A stretch of 64,000 nt of DNA from VAZQ01 sp963758945. Lineage in GTDB: Bacteria > Pseudomonadota > Alphaproteobacteria > Rhizobiales > Xanthobacteraceae. The position numbers and the translations under genes were made by a program. Shown here in pieces: positions 41,779 through 50,964 of this stretch. The stretch spans positions 186,001 through 250,000 of the forward strand of contig CAVWXY010000016.1 in NCBI GenBank assembly GCA_963758945.1, read 5' to 3'. Each line of letters starts with the position of its first letter. The first letter of the stretch is position 1. The notes below the pieces were generated by a model. That model saw only the letters and a program-made list of their open reading frames with translations, had not been told where the DNA came from and did no database searches.

Positions 41779-42738
41779 TTACGGACGTTCCAGCAGCGCC
41801 GCGGCTCCCAACAAGGCGGGAAGCGGCCGCATGATGATGTAGGTCGGGATCGCGGCAACATACCATCGGAGCCGGCCTTTGGCCTCGAACCGCTTGCGGA
41901 AGCCGGATTGCGCGCAGAAAGAACTCAGTTTTGGGACAATGCCGCCGGCAATATAGACGCCGCCCCGTGCGCCTACTGTAAGGGCCAGATTGCCGGCCAC
42001 CGTCCCGAGCATCGCGCAGAACATCGCCGTGGCATCTCGCGTGCGCGAGTCTTCCTCCCAGGTTCGAGGATCGGTGATCTGTGGCGGCGTGAATGAGGCG
42101 GCCGGCACTGCAGCGATTTCGCACAGAGCATTGTACAGGTTGACGAGCCCAGTCCCCGACAGCACTCGTTCTGCCGAAACGTGATCATAACGTTTGCGCA
42201 AGAGCTCCAGTATGGCGCTCTCCTGGGCATCGGCCGGTGCGACTGTTACGTGCCCGCCTTCTCCCTCGATCGGCGTCCAACCCCCGGCTATCGGCATGAG
42301 CGTGCTCACACCGAGGCCAGTCCCGGGCCCGACTATCCCGATCGGAGCATTCGCTACTGGCGCGCCAGGACCGATTTGCAGGCGATCGGCTTCGGCCAAG
42401 TGTGGGATGGCGACCGCATTAGCGGCGAAATCGTTGATCACTCGAAGCCGCCTCAATCCGAAGCGCTTGCGCACGGCCTCGATCGAGAATGTCCAGGGAT
42501 GGTTGGTGAAGGTGACTTGATCGCCGGTTATTGGCGACGCGACTGCCAACACGGCTTGGTCCGGCTTCCGGAGGGGGGATTCCTCTTCCAAATATGCGCC
42601 GATCGCCTCGGGCAGGGATGGGTAATCATCTAACGCGTACACCCGGGCGGTCGTGGCAGCTCCCTCCGGTCCAACCAAGGCAAAGCGCGCGTTCGTGGCG
42701 CCGATGTCTCCAATGAGACCAAGTTCCGCTACGCTCAT
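41779..42738 (-). CDS. glk: Glucokinase (Glk, ROK-unrelated bacterial type)
   Basis: This is a 319-aa protein from ATG 42738 (MSVAELGLIGDIGATNARFAL, phosphate-1 motif). VINDFAANAVAIPHL contains the catalytic Asp, followed by GIVGPGTGLGVSTL and EGEGGHVTVAP. It phosphorylates glucose with ATP. A longer frame reaching 42975 is antisense to the BON gene and was rejected. The palindromic FixK-type box at 42799 is 60 bp upstream, shared with the divergent BON gene. Confidence 0.92.
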   Translation of the reverse strand: MSVAELGLIGDIGATNARFALVGPEGAATTARVYALDDYPSLPEAIGAYLEEESPLRKPDQAVLAVASPITGDQVTFTNHPWTFSIEAVRKRFGLRRLRVINDFAANAVAIPHLAEADRLQIGPGAPVANAPIGIVGPGTGLGVSTLMPIAGGWTPIEGEGGHVTVAPADAQESAILELLRKRYDHVSAERVLSGTGLVNLYNALCEIAAVPAASFTPPQITDPRTWEEDSRTRDATAMFCAMLGTVAGNLALTVGARGGVYIAGGIVPKLSSFCAQSGFRKRFEAKGRLRWYVAAIPTYIIMRPLPALLGAAALLERP

Positions 42739-42798
42739 CGAAGGACCCGAGCCTTGCAAGTGGTACTCGAGCTTGAGCAGGCTAACGACGCTCTGGAT

Positions 42799-42812
42799 TT
42801 GATCTGTGTCAA
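42799..42812. promoter_or_regulatory. FixK/FNR box between glk and the BON-protein gene
   Basis: TTGATCTGTGTCAA lies 46 bp before ATG 42859 on one side and 60 bp before the glk start on the other. Confidence 0.65.
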
Positions 42813-42858
42813 AGGTCTCTTCGGGGAAAATATTAACATTATTCAAAAGGAGTTGATC

Positions 42859-43536
42859 ATGGGCGACCTGCAACTTCGGCAAGATGTTGTCGATGAGCTC
42901 GAATACGAGCCAAGTGTGGATGCCGCGCACATTGGCGTCGCAGTCGATAAGGGCGTCGTGACTCTGACAGGCCATGTTGCCAGCTATGCCGAAAAGCAGG
43001 CCGCGATAGCAGCGGTTCGCCGGATCAAGGGTGTCCGCGCTATCGCAGACGAGATCGAGGTTCGCTATCCCTCGGGCAAGAGGACATCCGACGACGAGAT
43101 CGCCAAGCGCGCCATCGACATTCTTGACTGGGACACAATGGTTCCTAGCGGTTCAATCCAAGTCATGGTCCGCGACGGCTGGGTGACGCTAACTGGTAGT
43201 GTAGATTGGCATTATCAGAAGAAGCATGCTGAGGATGATGTTCGAAAGCTGTCGGGCGTGCGGGGCGTGACCAACACCGTCGAAATCAAGCCGAGTGTTC
43301 AGGCCGAGGACGTAAAGCGGAAGATCGAAGAAGCACTGAAGCGGCACGCCGAAGTCGAAGCTAACGCAATTCGGGTGACCGTGCCCGAGCCCAACAAAGT
43401 GGTCCTCGAGGGAAGGGTCAGTAGCTGGGACGAGCGGCACGCGGTGGAAAATGCTGCCTGGTCCGCCCCGGGTGTGAAATCAGTCGAGGACCGCACGATA
43501 GGTCCCTTCGTCTACGATGAAAGCGACGATGACTGA
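42859..43536 (+). CDS. Triple BON-domain protein
   Basis: This 225-aa protein starts at ATG 42859 (AAAAGGAG site). It has three BON repeats (residues about 5-70, 80-148 and 152-220), each with a VxLxGxVxS...A..A...GV pattern: GVVTLTGHVASYAEKQAA, GWVTLTGSVDWHYQKKHAE, KVVLEGRVSSWDERHAVE. No signal peptide is seen, so it is probably cytoplasmic, unlike OsmY. It is the outermost gene of the box-marked island on this side. Confidence 0.88.
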   Translation: MGDLQLRQDVVDELEYEPSVDAAHIGVAVDKGVVTLTGHVASYAEKQAAIAAVRRIKGVRAIADEIEVRYPSGKRTSDDEIAKRAIDILDWDTMVPSGSIQVMVRDGWVTLTGSVDWHYQKKHAEDDVRKLSGVRGVTNTVEIKPSVQAEDVKRKIEEALKRHAEVEANAIRVTVPEPNKVVLEGRVSSWDERHAVENAAWSAPGVKSVEDRTIGPFVYDESDDD

Positions 43537-43686
43537 TCGCTGATTGAGCAGCGAAGCGGTCGCCATGGTTGACGGCGCCAGTTCTCATTACGCAGCTCAT
43601 GACGACGCCAATGATTGCTGAATACCGCAAAATTTCTTGCCACTGCGATGATGGAATAAATCGTGAAGGCGTCTACGACCGGCTCG

Positions 43687-43715
43687 CCACCCTCTCCCGC
43701 AAGGGGAGAGGGTGG
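43687..43715. repeat. REP-like palindrome
   Basis: CCACCCTCTCCC and GGGGAGAGGGTGG arms surround a GCAA loop, followed by GCACCGAGTCCGCCGC. A close relative lies at about 55625-55670 (CTCTCCCCGC / GCGGGGAGAG followed by GCACCGAGTGCGCCGC), so it is a dispersed family. Confidence 0.65.
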
Positions 43716-43759
43716 CACCGAGTCCGCCGCACGATCAGCTGCCAAAGCCCGCGCGCGCA

Positions 43760-45073
43760 TCACTGCCCGCGCAGCGGCAGCGGCTGCTCGTCGAGCATGG
43801 CCTTGATCGCCGCCCGCGTCGTCGCGGCATCGAGCCCGTGCCGGGCGACGAGATCCCCGCAGTCGGCGGCGATGGCGTCGACGTCCTGGAGGAGCTTGAG
43901 CCGCTTGAAATGGTCGTCGCGGCGCAGGCCCATGCTTTCGCCCACGATCTCCAACAGGTTCATGATGCGGAAGGGATAGTCGCGCTCGTGCGCGCACAGC
44001 TCGCGATGATCGGCGTGATAGACCGCAAGGAGCGCGTCGACGCCGGCGCGCTCGGCGGCGTCGAGCTCGTTCTTCTGCAGCTCGCGGCGATAGGCCGGGA
44101 GCGCGCGGAAATAATTGCTCATCATGCCGACCGCGGGCTGCCGCAGGTCGACGAGCTCCACGCCCGGCACGGCCTGCAGGATATCCTCGGCCGCCTCCAC
44201 CACGCCCTTGATGCCGGGATGGCGATGCAGCGCCACGCGCATCTCGACGCGCTTGCGCAGGAGCGGCGTGAGCCGATCGAGGTTGCCGCGCAGGAACAGC
44301 ATGAACGGCGTCATTTCGAACGGCTTGGCGCCGCGCGTCTTCTCGACCGTCGGCAAGGTCGTCTCGGTGAACTGGGTGTGGCAGCTCGGGCACCACGTCA
44401 CCACCTGCCCGGACTTGCTGCGCGCGAGCTTGTCCATGGTGCTCTCGGCGAAGCGGCCCGACGTGGCGACGTCGCCGGTGCGCATCTGCACCACGCCGCA
44501 GCAATGGCTGGGCCCGCCCAGCACCTGATAGGTGACGCCGAGCGCATCCATGATGTCGAGCGCGAGCAGCGCGATGTGCGGGGTCTTGAGCACGTTGCAG
44601 CCGGTGTAGAACACGAAATCCGGCGGCGCGTCCGGCGTGGGATTTCCGCCCGGCTTCTGGCCGAGGCGTGTCAGCAGCTCGTCGTCGAGCTGCATCTGCG
44701 AAATGTGGGTGACCTCGCGCGCGACCTTGCGGAAGCCTTCGACGCCCCGGCGGCGCTGCTCGCCCGGCTCATGCGCCTGGCGCGCCATCGCCACCCGTGC
44801 CATGCCGAGCAGGAAGCGCGGATTGACGCCGTAGTCGCAGGCCTTGATGCATTCGCCGGTGAGCACGCAGGCATTCGCCCATTTGCGCGACGCCTCCGGC
44901 CCGTCGCCCGTGCGCAAAATGTCGATGATGCCGGTGATGACCGCGCGTGGCTCGGCTTCGACTCCGCCGGGGCCGGTCACCGGGCAGACCTCGACGCACT
45001 TGCCGCAGCGGGTGCAGGCATCCGCCATCGCCGCGACGCGTCCGGCCAGCGCGCTCTCGAAGGTTTCGCTCAT
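43760..45073 (-). CDS. (Fe-S)-binding oxidoreductase with CCG domains (GlcF/HdrD-like)
   Basis: This is a 437-aa protein from ATG 45073. A 2[4Fe-4S] ferredoxin-like region (CTRCGKCVEVCP, and CVLTGECIKACDYGVNP) is followed by two cysteine-rich CCG modules (GGPSHCCGVV; WCPSCHTQF). Such proteins move electrons between flavin dehydrogenases and quinones or disulfides (glycolate oxidase GlcF, heterodisulfide reductase HdrD). No flavin partner is adjacent, so the electron donor is unknown. Confidence 0.85.
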   Translation of the reverse strand: MSETFESALAGRVAAMADACTRCGKCVEVCPVTGPGGVEAEPRAVITGIIDILRTGDGPEASRKWANACVLTGECIKACDYGVNPRFLLGMARVAMARQAHEPGEQRRRGVEGFRKVAREVTHISQMQLDDELLTRLGQKPGGNPTPDAPPDFVFYTGCNVLKTPHIALLALDIMDALGVTYQVLGGPSHCCGVVQMRTGDVATSGRFAESTMDKLARSKSGQVVTWCPSCHTQFTETTLPTVEKTRGAKPFEMTPFMLFLRGNLDRLTPLLRKRVEMRVALHRHPGIKGVVEAAEDILQAVPGVELVDLRQPAVGMMSNYFRALPAYRRELQKNELDAAERAGVDALLAVYHADHRELCAHERDYPFRIMNLLEIVGESMGLRRDDHFKRLKLLQDVDAIAADCGDLVARHGLDAATTRAAIKAMLDEQPLPLRGQ

Positions 45074-45162
45074 GCAGCCTCGGCCAGCAAATATGCGACC
45101 CGGCACAGATTATCGCCGTGGACGCGTGAATTGAAGTCCGGATTTATCGTTTCTCCGCGCTG

Positions 45163-45293
45163 TCGTCCCCGCGAAAGCGGGGACCCATCGTGCCACACAC
45201 TGCGGCCTCTGGAATATGGGTCCCCGCAACGGGGTCCCCGCGACGCGAGCGTCGCGGGGTGCCCCGCGCGGGGACGACACAGGAGAGGGATGC
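45163..45293. repeat. Composite palindromic repeat, copy A
   Basis: The repeat begins GTCGTCCCCGCGAAAGCGGGG and continues through CACACTGCGGCCTCTGGAATATGGGTCC into nested GC palindromes. The first ~75 bp are nearly identical to copy B at 45717-45803, so the repeat flanks the ridA gene on both sides in the same orientation. Confidence 0.7.
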
Positions 45294-45303
45294 GGGGGCG
45301 GAA

Positions 45304-45693
45304 CTACGCGGTGACCGCGATGCCCTGAACCTCGATCATCATCTCGGGCTGGGCGAAACCCTGCACGGTGATGGCGGCACTTGCCGGAAAATCCTTGCCG
45401 AACAGCTCGCCGCGCAGCTCGGTCATGCGCGTGGTGTAGCGCGCGTCGATGAGAAACACCGTCATGGTCACCATGTCGGAGAGCTTGGCGCCCGCCTCCG
45501 CCAGCGTCTTCTCGATGTTGCGGAAGGTCTGCTTGAACTGGGCGTCGAAATCGCCAGCGAGCGATTTGCCGGCATCGTCGGCCTGGCCGGTATGGCCCGC
45601 GATGTAGATCGTCCTCCCGGCGCCCTCGGTGACGATGCAGGGCGAGAACGCGCGCTTGACCTGCCAGGTGCCGCGAACGAACGATTTTTTCAT
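45304..45693 (-). CDS. RidA/YjgF-family enamine deaminase
   Basis: This 129-aa protein from ATG 45693 has the RidA pattern: FSPCIVTEGAGRTIYIAGHTGQ, FKQTFRNIEKTLAEAGAKLSDMV, ELRGELFGKDFPASAAITVQGFAQPEMMIEVQGIAV (read as landmarks). The family hydrolyses reactive enamines/imines. It is flanked by two copies of a palindromic repeat. It is likely in the same catabolic unit as the molybdo-hydroxylase behind it on the same strand. Confidence 0.9.
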   Translation of the reverse strand: MKKSFVRGTWQVKRAFSPCIVTEGAGRTIYIAGHTGQADDAGKSLAGDFDAQFKQTFRNIEKTLAEAGAKLSDMVTMTVFLIDARYTTRMTELRGELFGKDFPASAAITVQGFAQPEMMIEVQGIAVTA

Positions 45694-45716
45694 GGCTCCC
45701 TCCCGATTACACGGCT

Positions 45717-45803
45717 TGTCGTCCCCGCGAAAGCGGGGACCCATTGTGCCACTCACTGCGGTCTCTGGAATATGGATCCCCGCTTTCGCGGGGATGACAG
45801 CGG
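45717..45803. repeat. Composite palindromic repeat, copy B
   Basis: This is the second copy of the GTCGTCCCCGCGAAAGCGGGG repeat, ending in GGATCCCCGCTTTCGCGGGGATGAC. The outer palindromes are complementary, giving a long inverted structure typical of REP doublets (BIME). It sits between ridA and the molybdo-hydroxylase gene. Confidence 0.75.
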
Positions 45804-45825
45804 TTGGCGTGGAAGCATCGAATGA

Positions 45826-48141
45826 TCACTTCGCATTGCCCTGGTGGATCGCGCGCCACAGCCGTTCCGGCGTCGCCGGCATCTCGACGTGGCGGATTCC
45901 GAGGTGGGAGAGCGCATCCACCAGCGCGTTGGCGACGGCGGGCATGGCGCCGACGCAGCCCGCCTCGCCCGCGCCCTTGACGCCGAGCGGATTGGTCCTG
46001 GTCGGCACCGGGTTGCTCTTGACCTCGACCGCGCTGATGTCGGTCGCGCGCGGCATGGCGTAGTCCATGAACGAGCCGGTCAGGATCTGCCCGTCGCCGT
46101 CGAACCGGATGTCCTCCATCAGGATCTGGCCGACCCCCTGCGCGACGCCGCCGACGATCTGGCCCTTGAGCAGCAGCGGGTTGATGACGGTGCCGACGTC
46201 GTCCACCACGCTGTAGCGCACGATCTCGACCTCGCCGGTGTCCTCGTCGATCTCGAGCTCGCAGATGTGGCAGCCGTTGGGGAAGTTCTGCACCGGCGCG
46301 GCATAGGTCGCGGTCGCGATCAGGCCGACATCCATGCCCTTCGGCAGCTTGGTCGGCTCCATCGCCTCCTTCGCCACCTCCTTGATGGTGAGCGTGCGGT
46401 TGGTCTTCGGGCTGGAGAAGACGCCGTCGGCGAAGTTGACGTCGGCGGCATCGACCTCGAGCAGATGGGCGGCGATGGTTTTGCCCTTGGCGGTGATCCG
46501 CTCGGCGGCCATGGACACCGCCGAGCCGCCGATGGTGGCCGAGCGCGAGCCGCCGGTGCCTTCGCCGATGAACACCTGATCGGTGTCGCCCTGGATGTAA
46601 TGCACCTCGTCGGGGTCGAGTCCGAGGCGGTCGCACATGATCTGCTTGAAGATCGTCTCGTGACCCTGGCCCTGGGTGACGCTGCCGGAGAGCAGCGTGG
46701 CCGCGCCCGACTTGTCGAACCGGATCTCGGCTCCTTCGAAGCCGCCCGCGGCCGCGCGCTCGATGGTGTTGGAGATGCCGATGCCGCGCAGCCTGCCGCG
46801 CTTGCGCGCCTCTGCGCGCCGCCGCTCGAAACCGGCGAAGTCGGCGAGCTCGAGCGCCATGTCCATGCTCTTCTCGAACTCGCCGTTGTCATAGGTGAAG
46901 GTCAGCGCGGTCTTGAACGGCATCGCCTCGGGCGGGACGTAGTTCTTCCGGCGCAGCTCGGCGGGGTCGATGCCGAGCTCGTCGGCGGCGAGGTCGACCA
47001 GCCGCTCGATGACATAGGCCGCCTCCGGGCGGCCGTTGCCGCGATAGGGACGTACCGGATTGGTGTGGGTGAACACCGCGGTGACATCGGCGTGCATCGC
47101 CGGGATGCGGTAGACGCCGGCGAGCGTGCCGATGTTGCCGGTGAAGGCGGGCATGCCGGTCTGCAGATAGGCGCCGATGCCGGCGACGACCCTCGCGCGC
47201 ATGCCGAGAAAGGTGCCGCTGTCGTCGAGCGCGAGCTCGGCCTCGGTGACGTTGTCGCGGGCCTGGGCGTCGCAGAGAAAGGATTCCGAGCGGGTCGAGG
47301 TCCACTTGACCGGCCGCCCCACCACCTTCGACGCCAGCAGCACGAGCGCCACCTCGTTGTAGACCGCCGATTTCATCCCGAAGCTGCCGCCGATATCGCC
47401 GGCGACCACGCGGATCCTGCTCTCCGGGACCTTGAGCACCGGAGCGAGCTCGGCGCGGAAGGGATGCGTTCGCTGCAACGTGGTGTAGAGGGTGTAATGA
47501 TCCTCGGCGGCGTGATAGTCGCCGAGGCAGCCGCGCGGCTCCATGGTGGCGGCAGTGACCCGGTTGATCACGAAGCGGTGCTTCACCACGCGGGCGGCCT
47601 TGGCGAAGGCGGCCTCGGTCGCGGCCTTGTCGCCGAACAGTTGCACGAAGCCGATATTGTCGGGGCAGCCCTCCCAGACCCGCGGCGCGCCGGGAGCGCT
47701 CGCCTCGGCGGTCGAGACCAAGGCCGGCAGCGGCTCGTAGTCGACGGCGATCAGCTCGGCGGCGTCGAGCGCCTGCAGGTAGCTTTCCGCCACCACGAAG
47801 GCGACATAGTCGCCGACCCAGCGCACGCGGTCCGCGGTCAGCGCCGGATAAGGCGGCCGGAACACGCTGCCGTCGCGCCGCTTCAATCCGCCGGGGACGG
47901 GCAGATCGCCCCATCCGGCGGCCCGCCAGTCGGCGCCGGTGAGCACCGCCAGCACCCCCGGGGCGGCCTTGGCCCTGCCGGTATCGATCGCGCGAATTCG
48001 CGCATGCGCGTGGGGCGAGCGCAGCACGTAGCCGAACGCCATGCCCGGCAGCACCATGTCGCCGACATAGCGGCCGCCGCCCTTGAGCAGCCGCGGATCC
48101 TCGAACCTGGACACGCTCTGGCCGATTGCAAATTCACCCAT
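45826..48141 (-). CDS. Xanthine dehydrogenase-family molybdopterin hydroxylase, large subunit
   Basis: This is a 771-aa protein from ATG 48141 (MGEFAIGQSVSRFEDPRLLKGGGRYVGD). Mo-binding features include GGSFGMKSAVYNE, RPYRGNGRPEAAYVIER, EGTGGSRSATIGGSA and the catalytic Glu in GVKGAGEAGCVGA. PYRGNGRP instead of AYRCSFR excludes form I CO dehydrogenase. It hydroxylates an aldehyde or heterocycle. The FAD (CoxM) and 2Fe-2S (CoxS) subunits that normally accompany it are absent on both sides. An open frame continuing to 51009 is antisense to the sugar transporter and is not coding. Confidence 0.9.
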   Translation of the reverse strand: MGEFAIGQSVSRFEDPRLLKGGGRYVGDMVLPGMAFGYVLRSPHAHARIRAIDTGRAKAAPGVLAVLTGADWRAAGWGDLPVPGGLKRRDGSVFRPPYPALTADRVRWVGDYVAFVVAESYLQALDAAELIAVDYEPLPALVSTAEASAPGAPRVWEGCPDNIGFVQLFGDKAATEAAFAKAARVVKHRFVINRVTAATMEPRGCLGDYHAAEDHYTLYTTLQRTHPFRAELAPVLKVPESRIRVVAGDIGGSFGMKSAVYNEVALVLLASKVVGRPVKWTSTRSESFLCDAQARDNVTEAELALDDSGTFLGMRARVVAGIGAYLQTGMPAFTGNIGTLAGVYRIPAMHADVTAVFTHTNPVRPYRGNGRPEAAYVIERLVDLAADELGIDPAELRRKNYVPPEAMPFKTALTFTYDNGEFEKSMDMALELADFAGFERRRAEARKRGRLRGIGISNTIERAAAGGFEGAEIRFDKSGAATLLSGSVTQGQGHETIFKQIMCDRLGLDPDEVHYIQGDTDQVFIGEGTGGSRSATIGGSAVSMAAERITAKGKTIAAHLLEVDAADVNFADGVFSSPKTNRTLTIKEVAKEAMEPTKLPKGMDVGLIATATYAAPVQNFPNGCHICELEIDEDTGEVEIVRYSVVDDVGTVINPLLLKGQIVGGVAQGVGQILMEDIRFDGDGQILTGSFMDYAMPRATDISAVEVKSNPVPTRTNPLGVKGAGEAGCVGAMPAVANALVDALSHLGIRHVEMPATPERLWRAIHQGNAK

Positions 48142-48327
48142 CTCAATCCTCGGAGCCGATCGAACGCTTGCGGGATGAAAGGTTATCGCAAAGCTGCGGC
48201 GCGATGACCATGGGGTGTTTTGCGGCGCAGCCGCGACCGTGCGGTGGCGTTTGCTCGCGCAGCATTGTCGCCCTTCGGACCCCGGTCTAGACTGCCGGCC
48301 TCGCGTCGGCATCGCCGGAGTCCGCAC

Positions 48328-49338
48328 ATGGCATTCATCGTCTACATCTCTGAATTGCAACGGCTTGCAGCCACCACGGTCGTCGTCGCCATGGCGGCGT
48401 TGGCGGCACCGACGGCGCAGGCTGGCGACGCGAGCAAGGGCAAAAAGGTGCTGTTGCTCGAATCCTTTACCGCGCATCCCTATGTCGCGACCACGGAGAA
48501 ATCTTTCCGCGAGCGCGCGCAGTCGTACGGCATGGATGTGACCGTCCAGGCAGCCGGGCTGGACGCGGCGCTGCAGGCGCGCCAGGCCGATGACGGCATC
48601 GCGCGCAAATTCGATCTGATCGTCATCCAGCCGATTTCCGAGCAGGGCGTCGTCCCGGTGCTCACCCGCGCCAAGCAGGCCGGCATTCCCGTGATCATCG
48701 TCAACAACACCCCGAAGGACGGTACCGAGGACCTCTACGTCACGTTCGTGGGGCAGGATCAGAACGAGATGGGCCGAATCGTCGGCAGGGCCGTGCTGCA
48801 GGCGTTGAAGGACAGCGGCCGCGACGGCGGCAAGGTGGCGCTGATCACCGGCGCGCTGCAGCAGGGGCTGGGTCCGCGCCGCGTCGCCGGCTTCAAGGAG
48901 GCGGTGGCGGCCAATCCGAAGGTCGCGATCGCGGCGATCGAGGACGGGAGATGGGACACCGCCACCAGCGAGCGGCTCGCGGGGCAACTCTATGCCCGCT
49001 TTGCCGCCACCGGCGGCCTCGACGCCGTCTACGGCATGGCCGACAACCAGGCGGTGGCCGCGATCAAGGCCGCGGAGGCGGCCGGCATCGCCGTCGGCAC
49101 CGGAGCAAAGCAGCTGATCGTGGTCGGCGGCAACTGCCAGAAGGAGGGGCTCGACGCCATCAGCGCCGGGAAGATGTACAGCTCGGTGACCCAGATTCCG
49201 ACCGATCTCGGCCGCCGCACCGCCGACACCGCCGACGAGTTCTTCGCCGGCAAGACCTTGCCGAAGGCCGTCCTGCTGCCGGTCGAGCTCATTACCAAGG
49301 CCAACCTCGCCCAGTGGCGGGGGCCGTGCACCTATTGA
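48328..49338 (+). CDS. Sugar ABC transporter substrate-binding protein (CUT2/RbsB-like)
   Basis: This is a 336-aa protein from ATG 48328 with a Sec signal (TTVVVAMAALAAPTAQAG). The periplasmic-binding-protein type I fold shows as DLIVIQPISEQGVVPVLTRAKQAGIPVIIVNN, GKVALITGALQQGLGPRRVAGF and DAVYGMADNQAVAAIKAAEAAG. It delivers a sugar or similar polyol to the transporter encoded next. It is divergent from the molybdo-hydroxylase gene. Confidence 0.88.
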   Translation: MAFIVYISELQRLAATTVVVAMAALAAPTAQAGDASKGKKVLLLESFTAHPYVATTEKSFRERAQSYGMDVTVQAAGLDAALQARQADDGIARKFDLIVIQPISEQGVVPVLTRAKQAGIPVIIVNNTPKDGTEDLYVTFVGQDQNEMGRIVGRAVLQALKDSGRDGGKVALITGALQQGLGPRRVAGFKEAVAANPKVAIAAIEDGRWDTATSERLAGQLYARFAATGGLDAVYGMADNQAVAAIKAAEAAGIAVGTGAKQLIVVGGNCQKEGLDAISAGKMYSSVTQIPTDLGRRTADTADEFFAGKTLPKAVLLPVELITKANLAQWRGPCTY

Positions 49339-49464
49339 GGCCTGCCGTCGCTCCCGCGCGGCTGGCCGCTCGCGGCGCGCCCCGTGGCCGTCCCCGCTTT
49401 CGCGCGGGCGGCAGCTGATCAAGACGCACACCTTTGCGTGACGATCCAAGGGTGAAGCCGAGCG

Positions 49465-50964
49465 ATGGACATTCTCACCGTCGAAGGGCTGAGCAAGAGC
49501 TTTGCCGGCTTGAGCGCGCTGCGCGAGGTGTCGCTGTCGCTGCGCCCGGGTGAAATCCGCGCGATCTGCGGCGAGAACGGCGCCGGCAAGAGCACGCTGG
49601 TCAAGCTCCTGATGGGAATTCTTGCGCCCGACGGCGGCACGATTGCGGTCGACGGCGTGCGCCGGACCATCCGCGGCCCGCAGCAAGCGCAAGCGCTGGG
49701 TCTGGGTCTCGTGGCGCAGGAGCTCAGTCTCGCGCCGCGGCTTTCGATTCTCGACAATATCTGGCTCGGCAGCCGCGATGTCCCCCTGTTCCACCGCCGC
49801 CGCGACCTGCGCCGGCGCGCACACGACGCGCTCGAAACCCTCGGCGCGGGCGCCTGGGACCTGGACATGCCGGTGAGCGCGCTCAGCATCGGCCAACAGC
49901 AGCTGGTCGAGATCGCGCGGCTCATCGCACGCAACGCCCGGCTCCTGATTCTCGACGAGCCGACCGCGACGCTGACCGACGCCGAGATCGCGCGTATCCT
50001 CGCCGTGCTCAAGTCGCTCAAGGCGCAGGGCCATGCGATCCTCTATGTCAGCCATCGGCTGGGCGAGGTGTTCGATCTCTGCGACACCGTCACCGTCCTG
50101 CGTAACGGCGAGCACGTCGCCACCCGCGGGGTTGGCGCCATCACCCGCGAGCAGCTCATCGAGCTGATGCTCGGTCGGCCGTTCGGCGCCATGTATCCGG
50201 CCGCATCCGGCACCCCGGACGGCCTCGCCGCCTTGGTGGTCGAGAAGCTGGTCGTTCCCGGCGGCTTGCGCGACGTGTCCTTCATTGCGCCGCGCGGGAA
50301 AATTCTCTGCCTCGCCGGGCAGGTCGGCTCCGGCGCCAGTCTGGTGACGCGCGCGCTCGCCGGGCTCGTCCCGGGCGCGAGCGGCGATGTGCGCCTCGAC
50401 GGCCGGGCGTTGCGCCTCGGTTCGGTCCCGGATTGCGTGGCGCGCGGCGTGCTGTTCCTCTCCGAGGATCGCGCCGGCGAAGGCATTTTCCATCAGCGCA
50501 GCGTGCTGGAAAATCTGGTGGCCGGAAGCTTCGTCACCCATACGCGGTTTGGCATCCTCGATTGGCCGCGGCTCAAGCGCGTGGGAGCGCGCCTCGCCGA
50601 ACGCGTCGCGGTCGATCGCCGCCGGCTCGCCGCCGCCGCCGGCAAGCTCAGCGGCGGCAACCAGCAGAAGCTGCTGTTCGGCCGTGCCATAGAGCGGCCG
50701 CGGCCGGGGGTGTTGCTGATGAACGAGCCCACGCGCGGCATCGACGTCGGCGCGCGCGCCGACATCTATCGCATCATGCGCGAGCTGTGCTCGCTCGGCT
50801 ACGCCCTGATCATGACCTCCTCCGAGCTCGAGGAGGTCGTCGGCATCGCCGACATCGTGGTGACCATGTATCGCGGCCGCGTCGTGGCGCGTTACGAACG
50901 CGACGCCATCGAGTTGGCGCGCATTCTCGCCGATATCACCCATCCGACTCAGGCCGCGGCATGA
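49465..50964 (+). CDS. Sugar ABC transporter ATP-binding protein (CUT2, duplicated ABC)
   Basis: This 499-aa protein has two ABC domains. The first has Walker A GENGAGKST, signature LSIGQQQ and Walker B LLILDEP. The second has a degenerate P-loop (GQVGSGASL), signature LSGGNQQK and LLMNEPTRGIDVGA, the arrangement found in RbsA/XylG/MglA proteins. It energises the two permeases that follow. Its stop overlaps the next start by 4 bp. Confidence 0.92.
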   Translation: MDILTVEGLSKSFAGLSALREVSLSLRPGEIRAICGENGAGKSTLVKLLMGILAPDGGTIAVDGVRRTIRGPQQAQALGLGLVAQELSLAPRLSILDNIWLGSRDVPLFHRRRDLRRRAHDALETLGAGAWDLDMPVSALSIGQQQLVEIARLIARNARLLILDEPTATLTDAEIARILAVLKSLKAQGHAILYVSHRLGEVFDLCDTVTVLRNGEHVATRGVGAITREQLIELMLGRPFGAMYPAASGTPDGLAALVVEKLVVPGGLRDVSFIAPRGKILCLAGQVGSGASLVTRALAGLVPGASGDVRLDGRALRLGSVPDCVARGVLFLSEDRAGEGIFHQRSVLENLVAGSFVTHTRFGILDWPRLKRVGARLAERVAVDRRRLAAAAGKLSGGNQQKLLFGRAIERPRPGVLLMNEPTRGIDVGARADIYRIMRELCSLGYALIMTSSELEEVVGIADIVVTMYRGRVVARYERDAIELARILADITHPTQAAA

